Positions 26,215 through 36,482 of a stretch of DNA of 64,000 nt are shown here, one piece after another (within the stretch, counting starts at the first letter, position 1; each line of letters begins with the position of its first letter). Source of the stretch: Hoeflea algicola. GTDB lineage: Bacteria; Pseudomonadota; Alphaproteobacteria; Rhizobiales; Rhizobiaceae. The position numbers and the translations under genes are program-made. Location of the stretch: the NCBI RefSeq assembly GCF_026619415.1, contig NZ_JAOVZR010000001.1, positions 2,898,501 through 2,962,500 on the forward strand, in the 5' to 3' direction. The notes under the pieces were generated by a model, which was not told where the DNA came from, did no database searches, and saw nothing but the letters and a program-made list of their open reading frames with translations.

Positions 26215-26487
26215 TTAGGCCTGCTGGGTGCTTGAACCGGCACAACAACTCAAGTCTGCGCTGCAAGCCCTGGGCAGCCTGGTGTTGCCGGCCTCAGCTG
26301 TTCCAGCGTGATCAATAATTTTCTGGACTGTCCTCGGTGCCATTTCGTCAACGAGGTCAGGCGTCGGATTGCCCTCGCAAGACATCGCGAAAATCTCAAG
26401 CTCAATCTCAGCCGGACTTTGCGCCTTGCGGTTTGGCTTCAGTTTCCGAGGTTTGGTAGCAGTTGACTGCTTTCGAGAAGTGGTCAT
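26215..26487 (-). CDS. Small hypothetical protein
   Basis: A 90-residue frame starts MTTSRKQSTATKPRKLKPNRK, with a basic, low-complexity N-terminus. It is followed by AEIELEIFAMSCEGNPTPDLVDEM and a Cys-rich tail (ADLSCCAGSS). It lies between the PD-(D/E)XK-like gene and the AAA+ gene on the same strand, which supports its being expressed. The ribosome binding site is weak and an alternative start exists at 26532. I recognise no family. Confidence 0.4.
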   Translation of the reverse strand: MTTSRKQSTATKPRKLKPNRKAQSPAEIELEIFAMSCEGNPTPDLVDEMAPRTVQKIIDHAGTAEAGNTRLPRACSADLSCCAGSSTQQA

Positions 26488-26654
26488 CGGACCAGCATGA
26501 TGTTGAACATCCGCTTTTTGAGGGAATGGCACGACGTTGTTGTTGGGGGGATGGAATTGGATTTACGCATGACAAATTTCTCCAAGCGCCAGATCGGAAG
26601 ATCGGCGGCTGTTGTGAACAAAAAGGTAGATTGATGGATTGAGCTGATTGCCTG

Positions 26655-27566
26655 TCAGTGCCGAACGGGCACTTGAGCAAATCCCAGCTTGATCATTTGC
26701 GGCTCTCTGCGGGTCCCGATGCCAGAGCTTCCGCCACAGGTCTGATCATCCTCATCATCAGGCTCAGTCTCTTCTGCCGCAGTCATTACATCGACCGCCG
26801 TCGTTATCTGATGACCGGATTTGCTGGAGAAGGTTTCACAAGCCAGCTCCCAGTTTGCCTGGATGCGCGAGCGGAATTTCCTTTGTAGCAATCCGATTGC
26901 TTCGCCGGCGCCGGCGATTTCGACGAGGTGATCAAGGTGCGAGATATGCCAAATGCCGCCATTAAGATCAGTCTTTCGATTATCGGCCGTTAGGATCACG
27001 ACTCTCACCTCTTCGGCGATCAAGCGTTTGTGCTCTTTATAGAGGAAGTCAGACACCACAAGCCCAGCCGCTTTCATGCGTTTCATCAGCTCCTCGATCC
27101 GCGCACGGTCATAAGTATTGATGCTGCGTTTCGCATCCACCACATGGGCCACCTTCGTGAGCCGATTGAGAACAATAAGATCGGGCGTATAGGTTTTGCG
27201 ACCACCTTGATCGGCATCGAACGTCAATGACCGATATTTCGCTGGGTCATTCAGTTCAACCAGTTGTAGAGCTGCCGGTAAGACCGGCAGGCGCAGGTTC
27301 TGCGTGATTACTTCCAGGTCTGGATTGCTCTTGGCGACCGCAGCAATGCCGCGTTCAATCAGCCGGCCTTCCAGTGCAGGCATAGACCGCAGCATTGTCG
27401 CGAGATCGTCAATGCTGCCAGAGAGCGCTTCTGCCAAGGCATCCGCGGACAGCGAGGATTCGACAAGCTCATTGATGAGCTCTTTAAACTGCAGCTTCAA
27501 TTCCGGACAATCGGCGGAATATGCATACACGGGTGTGGTAGTAGACTTGAGGGTATTCATGTTCAT
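26655..27566 (-). CDS. Hypothetical protein with PD-(D/E)XK nuclease-like core
   Basis: The 303-residue protein starts at ATG 27566, with an aggaga site five bases before it. The first 110 residues are helical. From about residue 130 the pattern YTPDLIVLNRLTKVAHVVDAKRS fits the PD...(D/E)xK arrangement of restriction-type nucleases, with an Asp in a PD pair and DAK about 14 residues later. The tail is acidic (EETEPDDEDDQ). A copy of the island palindrome lies 57-77 bp upstream. No named family was recognised, so the nuclease assignment is inference from the motif alone. Confidence 0.55.
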   Translation of the reverse strand: MNMNTLKSTTTPVYAYSADCPELKLQFKELINELVESSLSADALAEALSGSIDDLATMLRSMPALEGRLIERGIAAVAKSNPDLEVITQNLRLPVLPAALQLVELNDPAKYRSLTFDADQGGRKTYTPDLIVLNRLTKVAHVVDAKRSINTYDRARIEELMKRMKAAGLVVSDFLYKEHKRLIAEEVRVVILTADNRKTDLNGGIWHISHLDHLVEIAGAGEAIGLLQRKFRSRIQANWELACETFSSKSGHQITTAVDVMTAAEETEPDDEDDQTCGGSSGIGTRREPQMIKLGFAQVPVRH

Positions 27567-28428
27567 GGGGGTCTCCTGTTGAGGAGCGATAACGCAGCAT
27601 ACGTCCAGACACGGAGGGTCAGATGCGGAAATTATTTCCGCATTGATCGCCCCTGATGGGCGGCCGGACCATGGGTGTCGGCGAGAAGCTGAGCGAGATC
27701 GCTTTGTGGTGTAACGATCAGCTGTGCGAAATTGACATCGGTAACGGCGATATATCGCCGGCCAGATATAGCCGCGATCGGGCTTCAACGGGAGATGGAT
27801 GCGATGGGTCTTTCCCAACAGGGGAGATAACGGTAAAGGTCAACATAGCCTTAGGCCTTTCTAGAGAAGGTTGCGGGTCAGGCCCTCGTTCGATGTTAGC
27901 CGCATCGGCGGGGGCCGTTAAGTCGCTGCAGAACATCAGTTTCTGGCGACAAAACAAAAATAGTCCGGGGTTGCTTCTCCGGCAAGACCAAAAGAACGTA
28001 TCCGGAACAAGAGCTCCGGCATGGTTAATAGATGACGCGGGTGTTCCGAAGTTCTGACAGAGAACAATTCAGTTCTAGCGGGGCTGTTGGAGCAATACAG
28101 AAAACGATGAGCCGTCGTCAATTTGGGCGGAAACCGGAAGTTCGCTGCGGGATGGATCGAGGTCTGCTTTGCGGACAAAGCGCCAGTTCGCTGCATCTGC
28201 TCCAACGGCTGGTGAATGCTGGATGGTGAAGGTTATTTCAATCTGGCCACGCATCCACCAAACAAGCTATATGAATAATTAATGAGATATGATTTCTCAA
28301 ATCTGTACAAGCTGTCGCAGATATGTCGAATTCAGTTTTTCGGGCGGAGGCCTCATTTCAAGAGAATGCCTAAGCCTTGATTTGCACACCAGATGCCAAT
28401 TTCGATCATTTATTCTACTTACCGATGA
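27567..28428. other. Long intergenic region
   Basis: About 860 bp without a supportable gene. It holds one copy of the island palindrome near its left end. Several short frames on both strands lack binding sites and domain motifs. The divergent genes on either side probably have their promoters here. Confidence 0.45.
27623..27643. promoter_or_regulatory. Island palindrome, copy 2 (21-bp perfect palindrome)
   Basis: The core gcggaaattatttccgc (27625-27641) is the same palindrome as at 13071 and 32871, read from the other strand at its central base. The symmetry extends to 21 bp. It lies 57-77 bp upstream of the PD-(D/E)XK-like gene, a normal place for an operator. Confidence 0.65.
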
Positions 28429-28905
28429 ATGCTGAAAACTAAATCAGGGCTGCCGGATATGTCTCAAGCTAACGACGAAACGCGTAAAGCGATGCATGGC
28501 CGTAATTGGATCGTGATCATAGCTGTCGGGATCGTGGGGTTTCTAGGACTTAGCTTCGGCTCGAAATGGTGGTTAACGCGGCTTCCTGATGGCATGGATT
28601 GTCATGAGGTGCTTAGAATCGACGGCCAGATTGAGGGCCTCGACTTCACACCACGTTTTACAGAAGAAAAGCAAATCATGCGGTTTGAGGTGCGAACCGC
28701 GGCTGGGCAATCGATGCCAAATTGCATGATGACACAGTCAGCGTTTCGGTGCTCGATAGACGGGCCGGTGATGATACGCACGAAAATTTGGAACCGTGAT
28801 CGGCGCTATTTCCCGATTGGGCCGGGCGAGAGCGCAGTAATTCTGGGGACTGAGACGTTTCTTAACTGTACGATTACGCATCAGAACGAAGCGGAAGTTA
28901 TCTGA
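28429..28905 (+). CDS. Hypothetical protein with one membrane segment
   Basis: The 158-residue protein has a short charged N-terminus and then one hydrophobic segment at about residues 28-45 (IVIIAVGIVGFLGLSFGS). A probably extracytoplasmic domain follows with four Cys (CHEVL, NCMM, FRCSI, NCTI), which could form disulfides. The start may instead be ATG 28459. No family was recognised. It stands alone, with long gaps on both sides, in the island. Confidence 0.55.
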   Translation: MLKTKSGLPDMSQANDETRKAMHGRNWIVIIAVGIVGFLGLSFGSKWWLTRLPDGMDCHEVLRIDGQIEGLDFTPRFTEEKQIMRFEVRTAAGQSMPNCMMTQSAFRCSIDGPVMIRTKIWNRDRRYFPIGPGESAVILGTETFLNCTITHQNEAEVI

Positions 28906-29819
28906 TATCGGGTAATTTTGGGTGGCGATTGCGGGATCAATATTACCGGCCCTGCAACCCCTCGCAGTGACGCCAGACCCTTTGCGTATTCGATTTGTTT
29001 GTCTCACCGTTGACCACTCAGCGGTTACGATGGGCCAAGAACGCTCTCTTATTAAATACCGCTATTTTGTCCCTTAATGCTGACATCAGACACGTGTAAT
29101 TTTAGCATGCAAAGTCAGCACATCTGACATTGGAGTATCGCGCATCGGTCAATATGGGCTCATTCCTGCCGTTAACTGCGAAATGCGGCAAGGTCCGCAA
29201 AGGGCCGGAAGCGCCAAAGCGTCCAGTGCGGGTGAATGTCAGCTTAGCCGGCTCGGCGCTAGGAAGCAGACAGTCCCCGGCCCCATTCCAGTCATTTGTC
29301 ACGGGCGCAATCAACTGTGGTTCCCGACATCCTAAGCCTTTCGAACTTTCCCCAATGCACCGCCGTATTCGGGCAATTGCTCCGATCTCAGAAAGCCCAA
29401 ACCAGGGCGTAAGGCCGCTGCCCGCATTGACGATCAGTTCGAAAGGTATGCATGCGCACCTACGTCCGAAAGGCAGTCGCCTTTCAGGACAGAACTTTTG
29501 TTAGGACCAGTTTAAAGTGGGCAAAGTAGCAACTTCCCTACCCAACCGAGGGTCGGCTCAAGGGATGAAACGCTCCACTGTTTCGGAAAGGTAGTCATGA
29601 CAGCTTTCATAAAGAATTGTGAAGCGACTCCATACCACAATTTGTAGCAACCAAAAATTGTAAAAATAATTATCTGGATCAATCTAAGCCTTACATTGCC
29701 GTTCCGGAATGTATTGTTTTTGGCTATATTCAAAATAGTGTATTTGCTACAACCTAATATTTTGAAGTACAATGGTTATATCTACAACATTGTAGTGGTA
29801 AAAGTAAATGGAGTAAGCC
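28906..29819. other. Long intergenic region with inverted motifs
   Basis: About 910 bp hold no supportable gene. The right 200 bp are AT-rich and contain TTGTAGCAA (about 29641-29649) and its inverted copy TTGCTACAA (about 29747-29755). The palindrome ctacaacattgtag lies at 29782-29795, right before the DUF3102-like gene. Confidence 0.45.
29782..29795. promoter_or_regulatory. 14-bp palindrome before the DUF3102-like gene
   Basis: The sequence ctacaa-ca-ttgtag lies 24 bp upstream of ATG 29820. Half-sites of the same type (CTACAA) occur at about 29750 and, inverted, at about 29642. The placement suggests autoregulation by the product of this gene or another island regulator. Confidence 0.45.
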
Positions 29820-30979
29820 ATGTCTTCGATAGACCGAAAAGTACAGCGCACAGCCGCAGCCAAGCAGACCAAGAAAACACGTGCGGAAAACAACACTGCC
29901 GCGAAAAGAAGGTGCGCGCAGCGCGGGCACCGAAGGAAATTGACGAGCCGCTCTCGCCAGAAGCTGAAGCGCGCCTGTCTGAACTCGTTAAGCGAATCGT
30001 CTCATTGCATCGCAAGTCGACCGGGCAGGTGTTTGAACTAGGTGAGTGCCTGGCTGAAGCAAAGTCTGTTCAGCCAATCAAGCGCTATGGCCGCTGGCTG
30101 AAAGAAAATTGCGGCTACAGTGTCCGTTCGGCCTGGAGTTTTATCTCCGTGCACGAGCGACTTGCTGATCACCGCGAACGACTTGAACAGCATGCAGTGG
30201 GAACAACCGCACTCTTCGAGCTGGCGAAAGGTGAGCCGGATCAGATCGAGGATGTCATCAAGCAATTTGACGAAGGCAAGAGCCTCAAGCCCATGGAAAT
30301 CAAGGCGCTCATCGGCGGCAAGAAGAATGAAGCTGAAGAGCATATCGATCCGAGACAGCTGGGCGGCCAGGCAGGGTTACAAAAAATGGCTGCTGCCAAG
30401 CTCAAATCCGACATGGAGGAGTTTCATCGGCTTGCAGCCTTGGTCCTTGAAGAGCTTGAGGAAGCCATATCCCGGGTTACCGCGGGAAAACGGATCATCC
30501 TGCGAGCACTCGCCACTGGAGTTGAACTCCGAGCGCGGCATGCATCGGACCTCTTCAAAGACATCGCCGCACCACTTCGTCCTGTCGACCATCTTCCGCG
30601 TGGCAATCTTAGCCATGCGAAGATTGGCGATCAGACCGGCTGGGGAGCCGTCCAGGACAGCCTCTATCGTTTGGGCGGTGTTGGCTCATGGCCTCACCGC
30701 GATGAAATGGAAAAATGGGTGATCGAAGTAGCGCACCCGGCGCTACGTTTCGCAGTCCATGGCGAACCATATGTTGTCAGCCCAAAACCGGCCACTGCTC
30801 CCGTCTTGGATGTCGCAAAAGCTGACAACGACGTCACGAAAAATGATCAAATTGTGGTCGATAAGGAAACCGACGCTGATGAGACCACACCAAGCATTTC
30901 ATATGCCGAATTGGATGCAACACTCGACAACCTTATGGCGGTCAACAAGGCACCCGCTGAAGCACGCATGTCGCGATAA
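29820..30979 (+). CDS. DUF3102-like protein, frame broken by one base near 29906
   Basis: The best start is ATG 29820, with ggag seven bases before it. The first 29 codons (MSSIDRKVQRTAAAKQTKKT) are in one frame. The rest, VRAARAPKEIDEPLSPEAEARL onwards, is in the -1 frame, and the join is at an A4 run (29904-29907). The combined protein is about 386 residues. Residues 40-150 (RLSELVKRIVSLHRKSTGQVF and ENCGYSVRSAWSFISVHERL) resemble DUF3102-type proteins often found in plasmids and islands, which include DNA-binding and partition-associated members. The second frame has no good start of its own. It may be a sequence error, a decayed gene or a translational shift. Confidence 0.55.
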
Positions 30980-31032
30980 CAGGGGGCACGAGTTCGGCGG
31001 TTACGCCGCTCAATTCCTGCCCCAAACACCTA

Positions 31033-31067
31033 CCAAAGCCCCGCTCAATTCCCCAGCGGGGCTTTGG
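31033..31067. terminator. Bidirectional terminator between convergent genes
   Basis: A perfect 13-bp stem, ccaaagccccgct at 31033-31045 and its complement at 31055-31067, encloses a nine-base loop. It lies between the stop of the DUF3102-like gene and the stop of the integrase gene, which converge here. Confidence 0.8.
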
Positions 31068-31087
31068 CCTTTCCGATCAGGCATTTG

Positions 31088-32950
31088 CTATAGGTCTTCG
31101 GGCCGCCGCCGCGTTTTTGCTAGCTGATCAAAATCCAGGTCTCGGAACATCGAAAAATCAATCTTTGGATTGAGCGGCAAAGTAGCGAACATCTCGGCTT
31201 CGGACTCAGTCAGGGTTTTCCATCCGTACTTGTTGTGATCGTCGCCGCCGAGCGCATGCCCTGCCTGCATTCGCCGTTCACGCTCGCCGATCTTCTTGTC
31301 CTCACGTGCCTGGCTAATGTAGTCACCGCGCAGAGAATGAAAGCGTTCGCCTGGCGAATCTTTGATGCCTGCCTTGTCAAAAAGACGTCTCATGTATTTC
31401 GACGCATTTTTCGCGGGATTAGCAAGTTGCATAAGCTGTGGAAACAGGAAGTTGTCGCCCTGCTTTCGGGCCCACTCGACATAGCCGATCTCGACCAGAA
31501 AATTGTGAAGTACAAAATACCGGCCGCTTTCTGTCGTCTTGATTGGTCGTCGGACCCACTTACCTCCGACCATCGCAATCCCTTCCACTTCTGCTACCCA
31601 GATTCCGTCGAACTTCTCCGTGATGTCGGTCCCCACTAGATGCGTGAGCAGACCCAGACGGCGGCTGGTCAGCAAACCAAGCAGAGGCATCATGACATCG
31701 TCGATATACGGCGATTGAACGCCCGTGCGGAAAAGCTGCGTCAGCTTCTTCGCTGACAACGGCTCTGCGGAAACCGCATCCCGGGCAGCCTTGGGGTATT
31801 TAAGCGCAACATTTTTCACTGGGTTGTCGAAATCATGTTGCGTGGCTGCATTGCTGAAGACCGGCTTGATGACACCCATGAAACCATTCTGCAGCGTGTT
31901 CTTCGCAATCGATTTCTTGCTGAAATCCCGATTGCTGTCGATGATCTCTCTAGCTGACAGATGAGACGGTTTATCATTATGTTTGCTCGGCCAGAACTGC
32001 ATCAAATTGATGAAAGCCTGAAGATCGGTCGGCGTGTAGCGATCGATCGGGTGATCGCCAATCAGCTCCACGAATATGTTCAGACGCATCTCGGCAGTCT
32101 TGATGTCGCCGCTGGCCTCTCCCATGGCCGTGACCCGTTGCGCAAGATATTCGCTAGCAGCAATGCTGAACAACGGTTTGTCGGATGGCTCACGTTCTAC
32201 AAATCGCCGATCCTTGTCGACCTCCGTTTTTACCTTCGCATTGACGAGTCCGGCCCGTGCGCTGATCTTGCCCTTGCCTATTGAGCCGCCTCCAAGTGGG
32301 GGCATGAGAAGCGACACTGGATCGTCCTTTGCTCTCTCGACCAAACGCCTTGCGAGCAATTCGGCGTTATCGCCGAGTGCCTTGTTGTAATCTTCACCCG
32401 CATCCTTGCGCGCCTTTTCCTGTGCAATCTGCACAAGCCCGCGCATCATTGCAAAATTGCCTTCCTCTTCGGCTGTTGACGGAGGAGGAGGACTGCTGAT
32501 GTCGTAAAGTGCCGACTTGAGGCTCATGGTCACAGCTTGCCAGGCGCGCTTGCCTTTGGCTTCCTCATCGAGGCCATCAACATCGCCGCCCAACATGTCT
32601 TCCATCAATGGCCAGAAACCGTTCTCATCGTTGTTCGCCTTGGACATGGCAATCTCGATCCGTTCAAACTTTTCACGTGCGATCGTGGCCAGCTTGTCGG
32701 CAATCTTGCGGGCCTGAGGTTTCGGGATGACACCGAGGCCAACCCGGATAGGCCGCTTGACCTCACCGGCGATCGCTTTGGGCAGTCGCATCTGAAACAT
32801 ATAGGCCGAACCCGTTTTGATCAGGTAAAGACCGGGTGAGGAGCGAGGGCGACGTGTCTTGGGCTGATTTGCGGAAATAATTTCCGCGTTTTGGGATGAT
32901 ACCCCCGACGATACAGGCAACGATACAAATTGACTTTCTGACATTGGCAA
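31088..32950 (-). CDS. Tyrosine recombinase / island integrase
   Basis: The 620-residue protein is a phage-type site-specific integrase. The catalytic residues are visible: Arg in LLTSRRLGLLTHL (about 430), His and Arg in FHSLRGDYIS (538, 541), His in MQAGHALGG (565), and the tyrosine nucleophile in DDHNKYGW (575). The N-terminal 400 residues contain an arm/core-binding region with LAQRVTAMGEASG and RLNIFVELIGDHPIDRYT. It starts about 85 bp from the tRNA-Ser 3' end, the target of the island. The N-terminal codons include a copy of the island palindrome, which encodes NAEIISA. The start (32950 or 32944) has no strong binding site and could be further inside. Confidence 0.93.
   Translation of the reverse strand: MPMSESQFVSLPVSSGVSSQNAEIISANQPKTRRPRSSPGLYLIKTGSAYMFQMRLPKAIAGEVKRPIRVGLGVIPKPQARKIADKLATIAREKFERIEIAMSKANNDENGFWPLMEDMLGGDVDGLDEEAKGKRAWQAVTMSLKSALYDISSPPPPSTAEEEGNFAMMRGLVQIAQEKARKDAGEDYNKALGDNAELLARRLVERAKDDPVSLLMPPLGGGSIGKGKISARAGLVNAKVKTEVDKDRRFVEREPSDKPLFSIAASEYLAQRVTAMGEASGDIKTAEMRLNIFVELIGDHPIDRYTPTDLQAFINLMQFWPSKHNDKPSHLSAREIIDSNRDFSKKSIAKNTLQNGFMGVIKPVFSNAATQHDFDNPVKNVALKYPKAARDAVSAEPLSAKKLTQLFRTGVQSPYIDDVMMPLLGLLTSRRLGLLTHLVGTDITEKFDGIWVAEVEGIAMVGGKWVRRPIKTTESGRYFVLHNFLVEIGYVEWARKQGDNFLFPQLMQLANPAKNASKYMRRLFDKAGIKDSPGERFHSLRGDYISQAREDKKIGERERRMQAGHALGGDDHNKYGWKTLTESEAEMFATLPLNPKIDFSMFRDLDFDQLAKTRRRPEDL
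32871..32887. promoter_or_regulatory. Island palindrome, copy 3
   Basis: The 17-bp palindrome gcggaaataatttccgc is repeated here within the annotated 5' end of the integrase gene and about 150 bp from the right att site. If the true integrase start is downstream, this copy would be in its promoter. Confidence 0.6.
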
Positions 32951-33033
32951 AAGCCCTTGTTCTGGGCGGCCAGTCTCAAAAAAACCTTATCTATCAAAAA
33001 CTTGGAAGTTTCCGCTTTGGGTGCCCCGAGGGG

Positions 33034-33124
<91 letters not shown>

Positions 33125-33451
33125 GCGTCTTTGGTCGGCGCAACATCAGTGCGCGGTCGCCTCCATAACCGGCGCGGCCCGCTTGCACAAGGGGTAAGTT
33201 TGCCTGTTGCCTCTCTTGCCGGGCCGAAACCGCCAATTTGGCTTGACTCACGGCACTGGCTCACGTATCCCGCGAACCGAATGCGGCGTGGGGCTTCCGG
33301 CGCCGTTGGCCTTTGGTTGAGAATTCCATGAAACTGGAACTCAGGCAGGCTTCACCCGGCCATCCGACAAACGGACCGGCCGATCAGTTCCGACTGGCAA
33401 AAAGACGGCCCGCCGCAAGGTGAGAGCCGGACGAACACGAAAGGACAAAAG
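33125..33451. other. Leader region before rplU
   Basis: About 327 bp between the tRNA and rplU contain no gene. They must hold the promoters for the rplU-rpmA unit and, on the other strand, for tRNA-Ser. An aaagga binding site precedes the rplU start. No clear riboswitch or terminator was seen. Confidence 0.5.
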
Positions 33452-34075
33452 ATGTTCGCAGTCATTAAAACCGGCGGTAAGCAGTACCGCGTCGCCGCCA
33501 ATGACGTTCTGGCGATCGAAAAGCTCGAGGGCGCCGCTGGCGATACCGTCGAGTTCAACGAAATCCTGATGGTCGGCGAAGGCGCAGGCGCAACCGTAGG
33601 CGCTCCGCTTGTCGAAGGCGCCATGGTCGTTGCCGAAGTTGTCGAGCAGGGTCGCGCCCGCAAGGTTATCGCCTTCAAGAAGCGCCGCCGGCAGAACTCC
33701 AAGCGCATGCGCGGTCATCGTCAGCATCAGACGGTCGTCAAGATCATCGACATTCTGACCGGGGGCGCCAAGCCCTCCAAGAAGGCTGCCGCGAAGAAGG
33801 AAGCCGCCCCCAAGGCTGAAGCAGCAAATGCTGCTCCCGCGGCAACATCGGCGTCGCCGTTGTTCACCGCACCGGCGGGCGAGCCCGACAATCTGACCAA
33901 GATCAAGGGCATCGGCCCGGTCGCAGCCGGTCAGCTTGCCGAACAGGGCATCACCACCTTTGCTCAGGTCGCAGCGTTTTCGGATGCCGACATCACCCGC
34001 ATTGACGAAGCCATGCCGTTCAGCGCCGAGCAGATCTCGGATTGGCGTGATCAGGCCAAGGCTCTCGCCAAGTAA
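33452..34075 (+). CDS. rplU: 50S ribosomal protein L21, with C-terminal extension
   Basis: The first 102 residues are a standard L21 ([41 protein letters not shown]). After an Ala/Lys-rich linker there is an extra helix-hairpin-helix-like domain ([21 protein letters not shown], residues about 148-207). This is related to the small domain fused to L21 in many Rhizobiales. L21 binds 23S rRNA in the large subunit. The gene is followed 78 bp later by rpmA, the usual order. Confidence 0.97.
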   Translation: MFAVIKTGGKQYRVAANDVLAIEKLEGAAGDTVEFNEILMVGEGAGATVGAPLVEGAMVVAEVVEQGRARKVIAFKKRRRQNSKRMRGHRQHQTVVKIIDILTGGAKPSKKAAAKKEAAPKAEAANAAPAATSASPLFTAPAGEPDNLTKIKGIGPVAAGQLAEQGITTFAQVAAFSDADITRIDEAMPFSAEQISDWRDQAKALAK

Positions 34076-34153
34076 TTAACCGCCCGTTCGGGCCCTGGCG
34101 GCCAAAAGCCGCAAACAGACAATCGCCCCCAAGGGCGGAACAGGAGCAGACCC

Positions 34154-34423
34154 ATGGCACACAAAAAAGCTGGCGGTTCAACGCGTAACGGTCGCGATTC
34201 CGAATCCAAGCGCCTCGGCGTGAAGAAGTTCGGTGGCGAATCCGTCATTTCCGGCAACATCATTCTGCGTCAGCGCGGCACCAAGTGGCATCCCGGCACA
34301 GGCGTTGGCCTTGGCAAGGATCACACTATTTTTGCCGTGCAGCCTGGCAATGTTGACTTCCGCAAGAAAGCCAACGGCCGAACCTATGTGTCCGTTGTCG
34401 CGAAAGCGGAAGCAGCGGAATAA
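34154..34423 (+). CDS. rpmA: 50S ribosomal protein L27
   Basis: The 89-residue protein begins [20 protein letters not shown], the typical L27 N-terminus that reaches the peptidyl transferase centre. It contains [20 protein letters not shown]. An aggagc-like site precedes the ATG. It follows rplU, and a strong terminator lies after it. Confidence 0.98.
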   Translation: MAHKKAGGSTRNGRDSESKRLGVKKFGGESVISGNIILRQRGTKWHPGTGVGLGKDHTIFAVQPGNVDFRKKANGRTYVSVVAKAEAAE

Positions 34424-34501
34424 GCCGGATCGCATTTTGCAGGCCGGCGTCTCATCGACCCGGCCTTTGCAGGCATCCTCCGGACTACCGGAAAATGGAC
34501 A

Positions 34502-34535
34502 GGGGAGATGGGACACCATCTCCCCTTTCTTTTTG
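34502..34535 (+). terminator. Rho-independent terminator after rpmA
   Basis: A perfect 10-bp stem, ggggagatgg at 34502-34511 and ccatctcccc at 34516-34525, with loop gaca, is followed by tttctttttg. It closes the rplU-rpmA unit just before the GNAT gene. Confidence 0.9.
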
Positions 34536-34554
34536 TCCAAACGGAGGAATGACC

Positions 34555-35265
34555 ATGAGACAAGAACCCAGTTGCAGCCCCGGTGACGGCGTTCGGGCGC
34601 CCAGAGACGGTTTATGCACTAGTCTGAGCGACGGCTTGAGTGCCACGCTCCCCCTGCCCGACAGCGCCGGCCAGTGCTCCGTCGATGTGTTTGACTGCCC
34701 GGTTCTGCTCACCGAGAACCTGGTGCTGCGCGCACCCCATGTCGAAGACATCGACGCCATTACCATTCTCGCCAACAATCCGGCGGTTGCCACCATGGTG
34801 GCACGCATGCCGTATCCCTATGGCCGCTCAGACGCCGAAACCTTCGTGCGAACCTCGGCCAAACGCGAGAATGGCAATTGCGTCTATGCGATCACCGAGG
34901 CCGACAGTGGCCGCTTTCTCGGCTGTTGTGCACTGCAATGCGCCGAGGATGGCAACGCCACCGAACTGGGTTACTGGGTGGGTGAGCCGTTCTGGGGCCA
35001 GGGCATTGCCACACAGGCGGTCCATGCCCTGGTCGGCATGGCGTTTAGGACCCGCGATATCGATCACATTGATGCCAGGGTCCGCGTCACCAACCCGGCG
35101 TCCCGGCGGGTGCTGCAAAAGAGCGGCTTCCAGTTCCAGGGCACAGAAATGGTCCCGGTGCTGGCATTGCGGGCTGCCGCGTCGATGGAGTGGTTCCGGC
35201 TTGACCGCAAGACCTGGTTCTCGCTGATCAGTTGGTCGGGGGAACACCGCGCCCCGGCCGCCTGA
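34555..35265 (+). CDS. GNAT family N-acetyltransferase (RimJ/RimL-like)
   Basis: The protein of 236 residues has a GNAT domain of the RimJ/RimL type from about residue 50: LVLRAPHVEDIDAI, GYWVGEPFWGQGIATQAVHAL (the acetyl-CoA loop) and NPASRRVLQKSGFQ. The first 40 residues are low in motif content. ATG 34555 fits best with a ggagga site seven bases before it. ATG 34549 is too close to that site. The gene stands between rpmA and obgE, a common Rhizobiales order. The acceptor is unknown. Confidence 0.88.
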   Translation: MRQEPSCSPGDGVRAPRDGLCTSLSDGLSATLPLPDSAGQCSVDVFDCPVLLTENLVLRAPHVEDIDAITILANNPAVATMVARMPYPYGRSDAETFVRTSAKRENGNCVYAITEADSGRFLGCCALQCAEDGNATELGYWVGEPFWGQGIATQAVHALVGMAFRTRDIDHIDARVRVTNPASRRVLQKSGFQFQGTEMVPVLALRAAASMEWFRLDRKTWFSLISWSGEHRAPAA

Positions 35266-35424
35266 GGTCAGCCCCCGGGTCAGGTCAACACGACACATCA
35301 ACGCCGGCGGCATTGGGGCCGCCGGTGCACGCGAAATGCGATATTCTTTGACCTCTAAGCCGCGGGCGTTTATCGATGCCCGCACGTGCGGCCGCCCGAC
35401 AGGGCCTGACCGCTTGACGCATGA

Positions 35425-36480
<1,056 letters not shown>

Positions 36481-36482
36481 GC

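Noticed and set aside
27718..28205. Short minus-strand frames in the long gap after the PD-(D/E)XK-like gene
   Set aside because: They overlap each other in different frames, have no binding site and no domain pattern.
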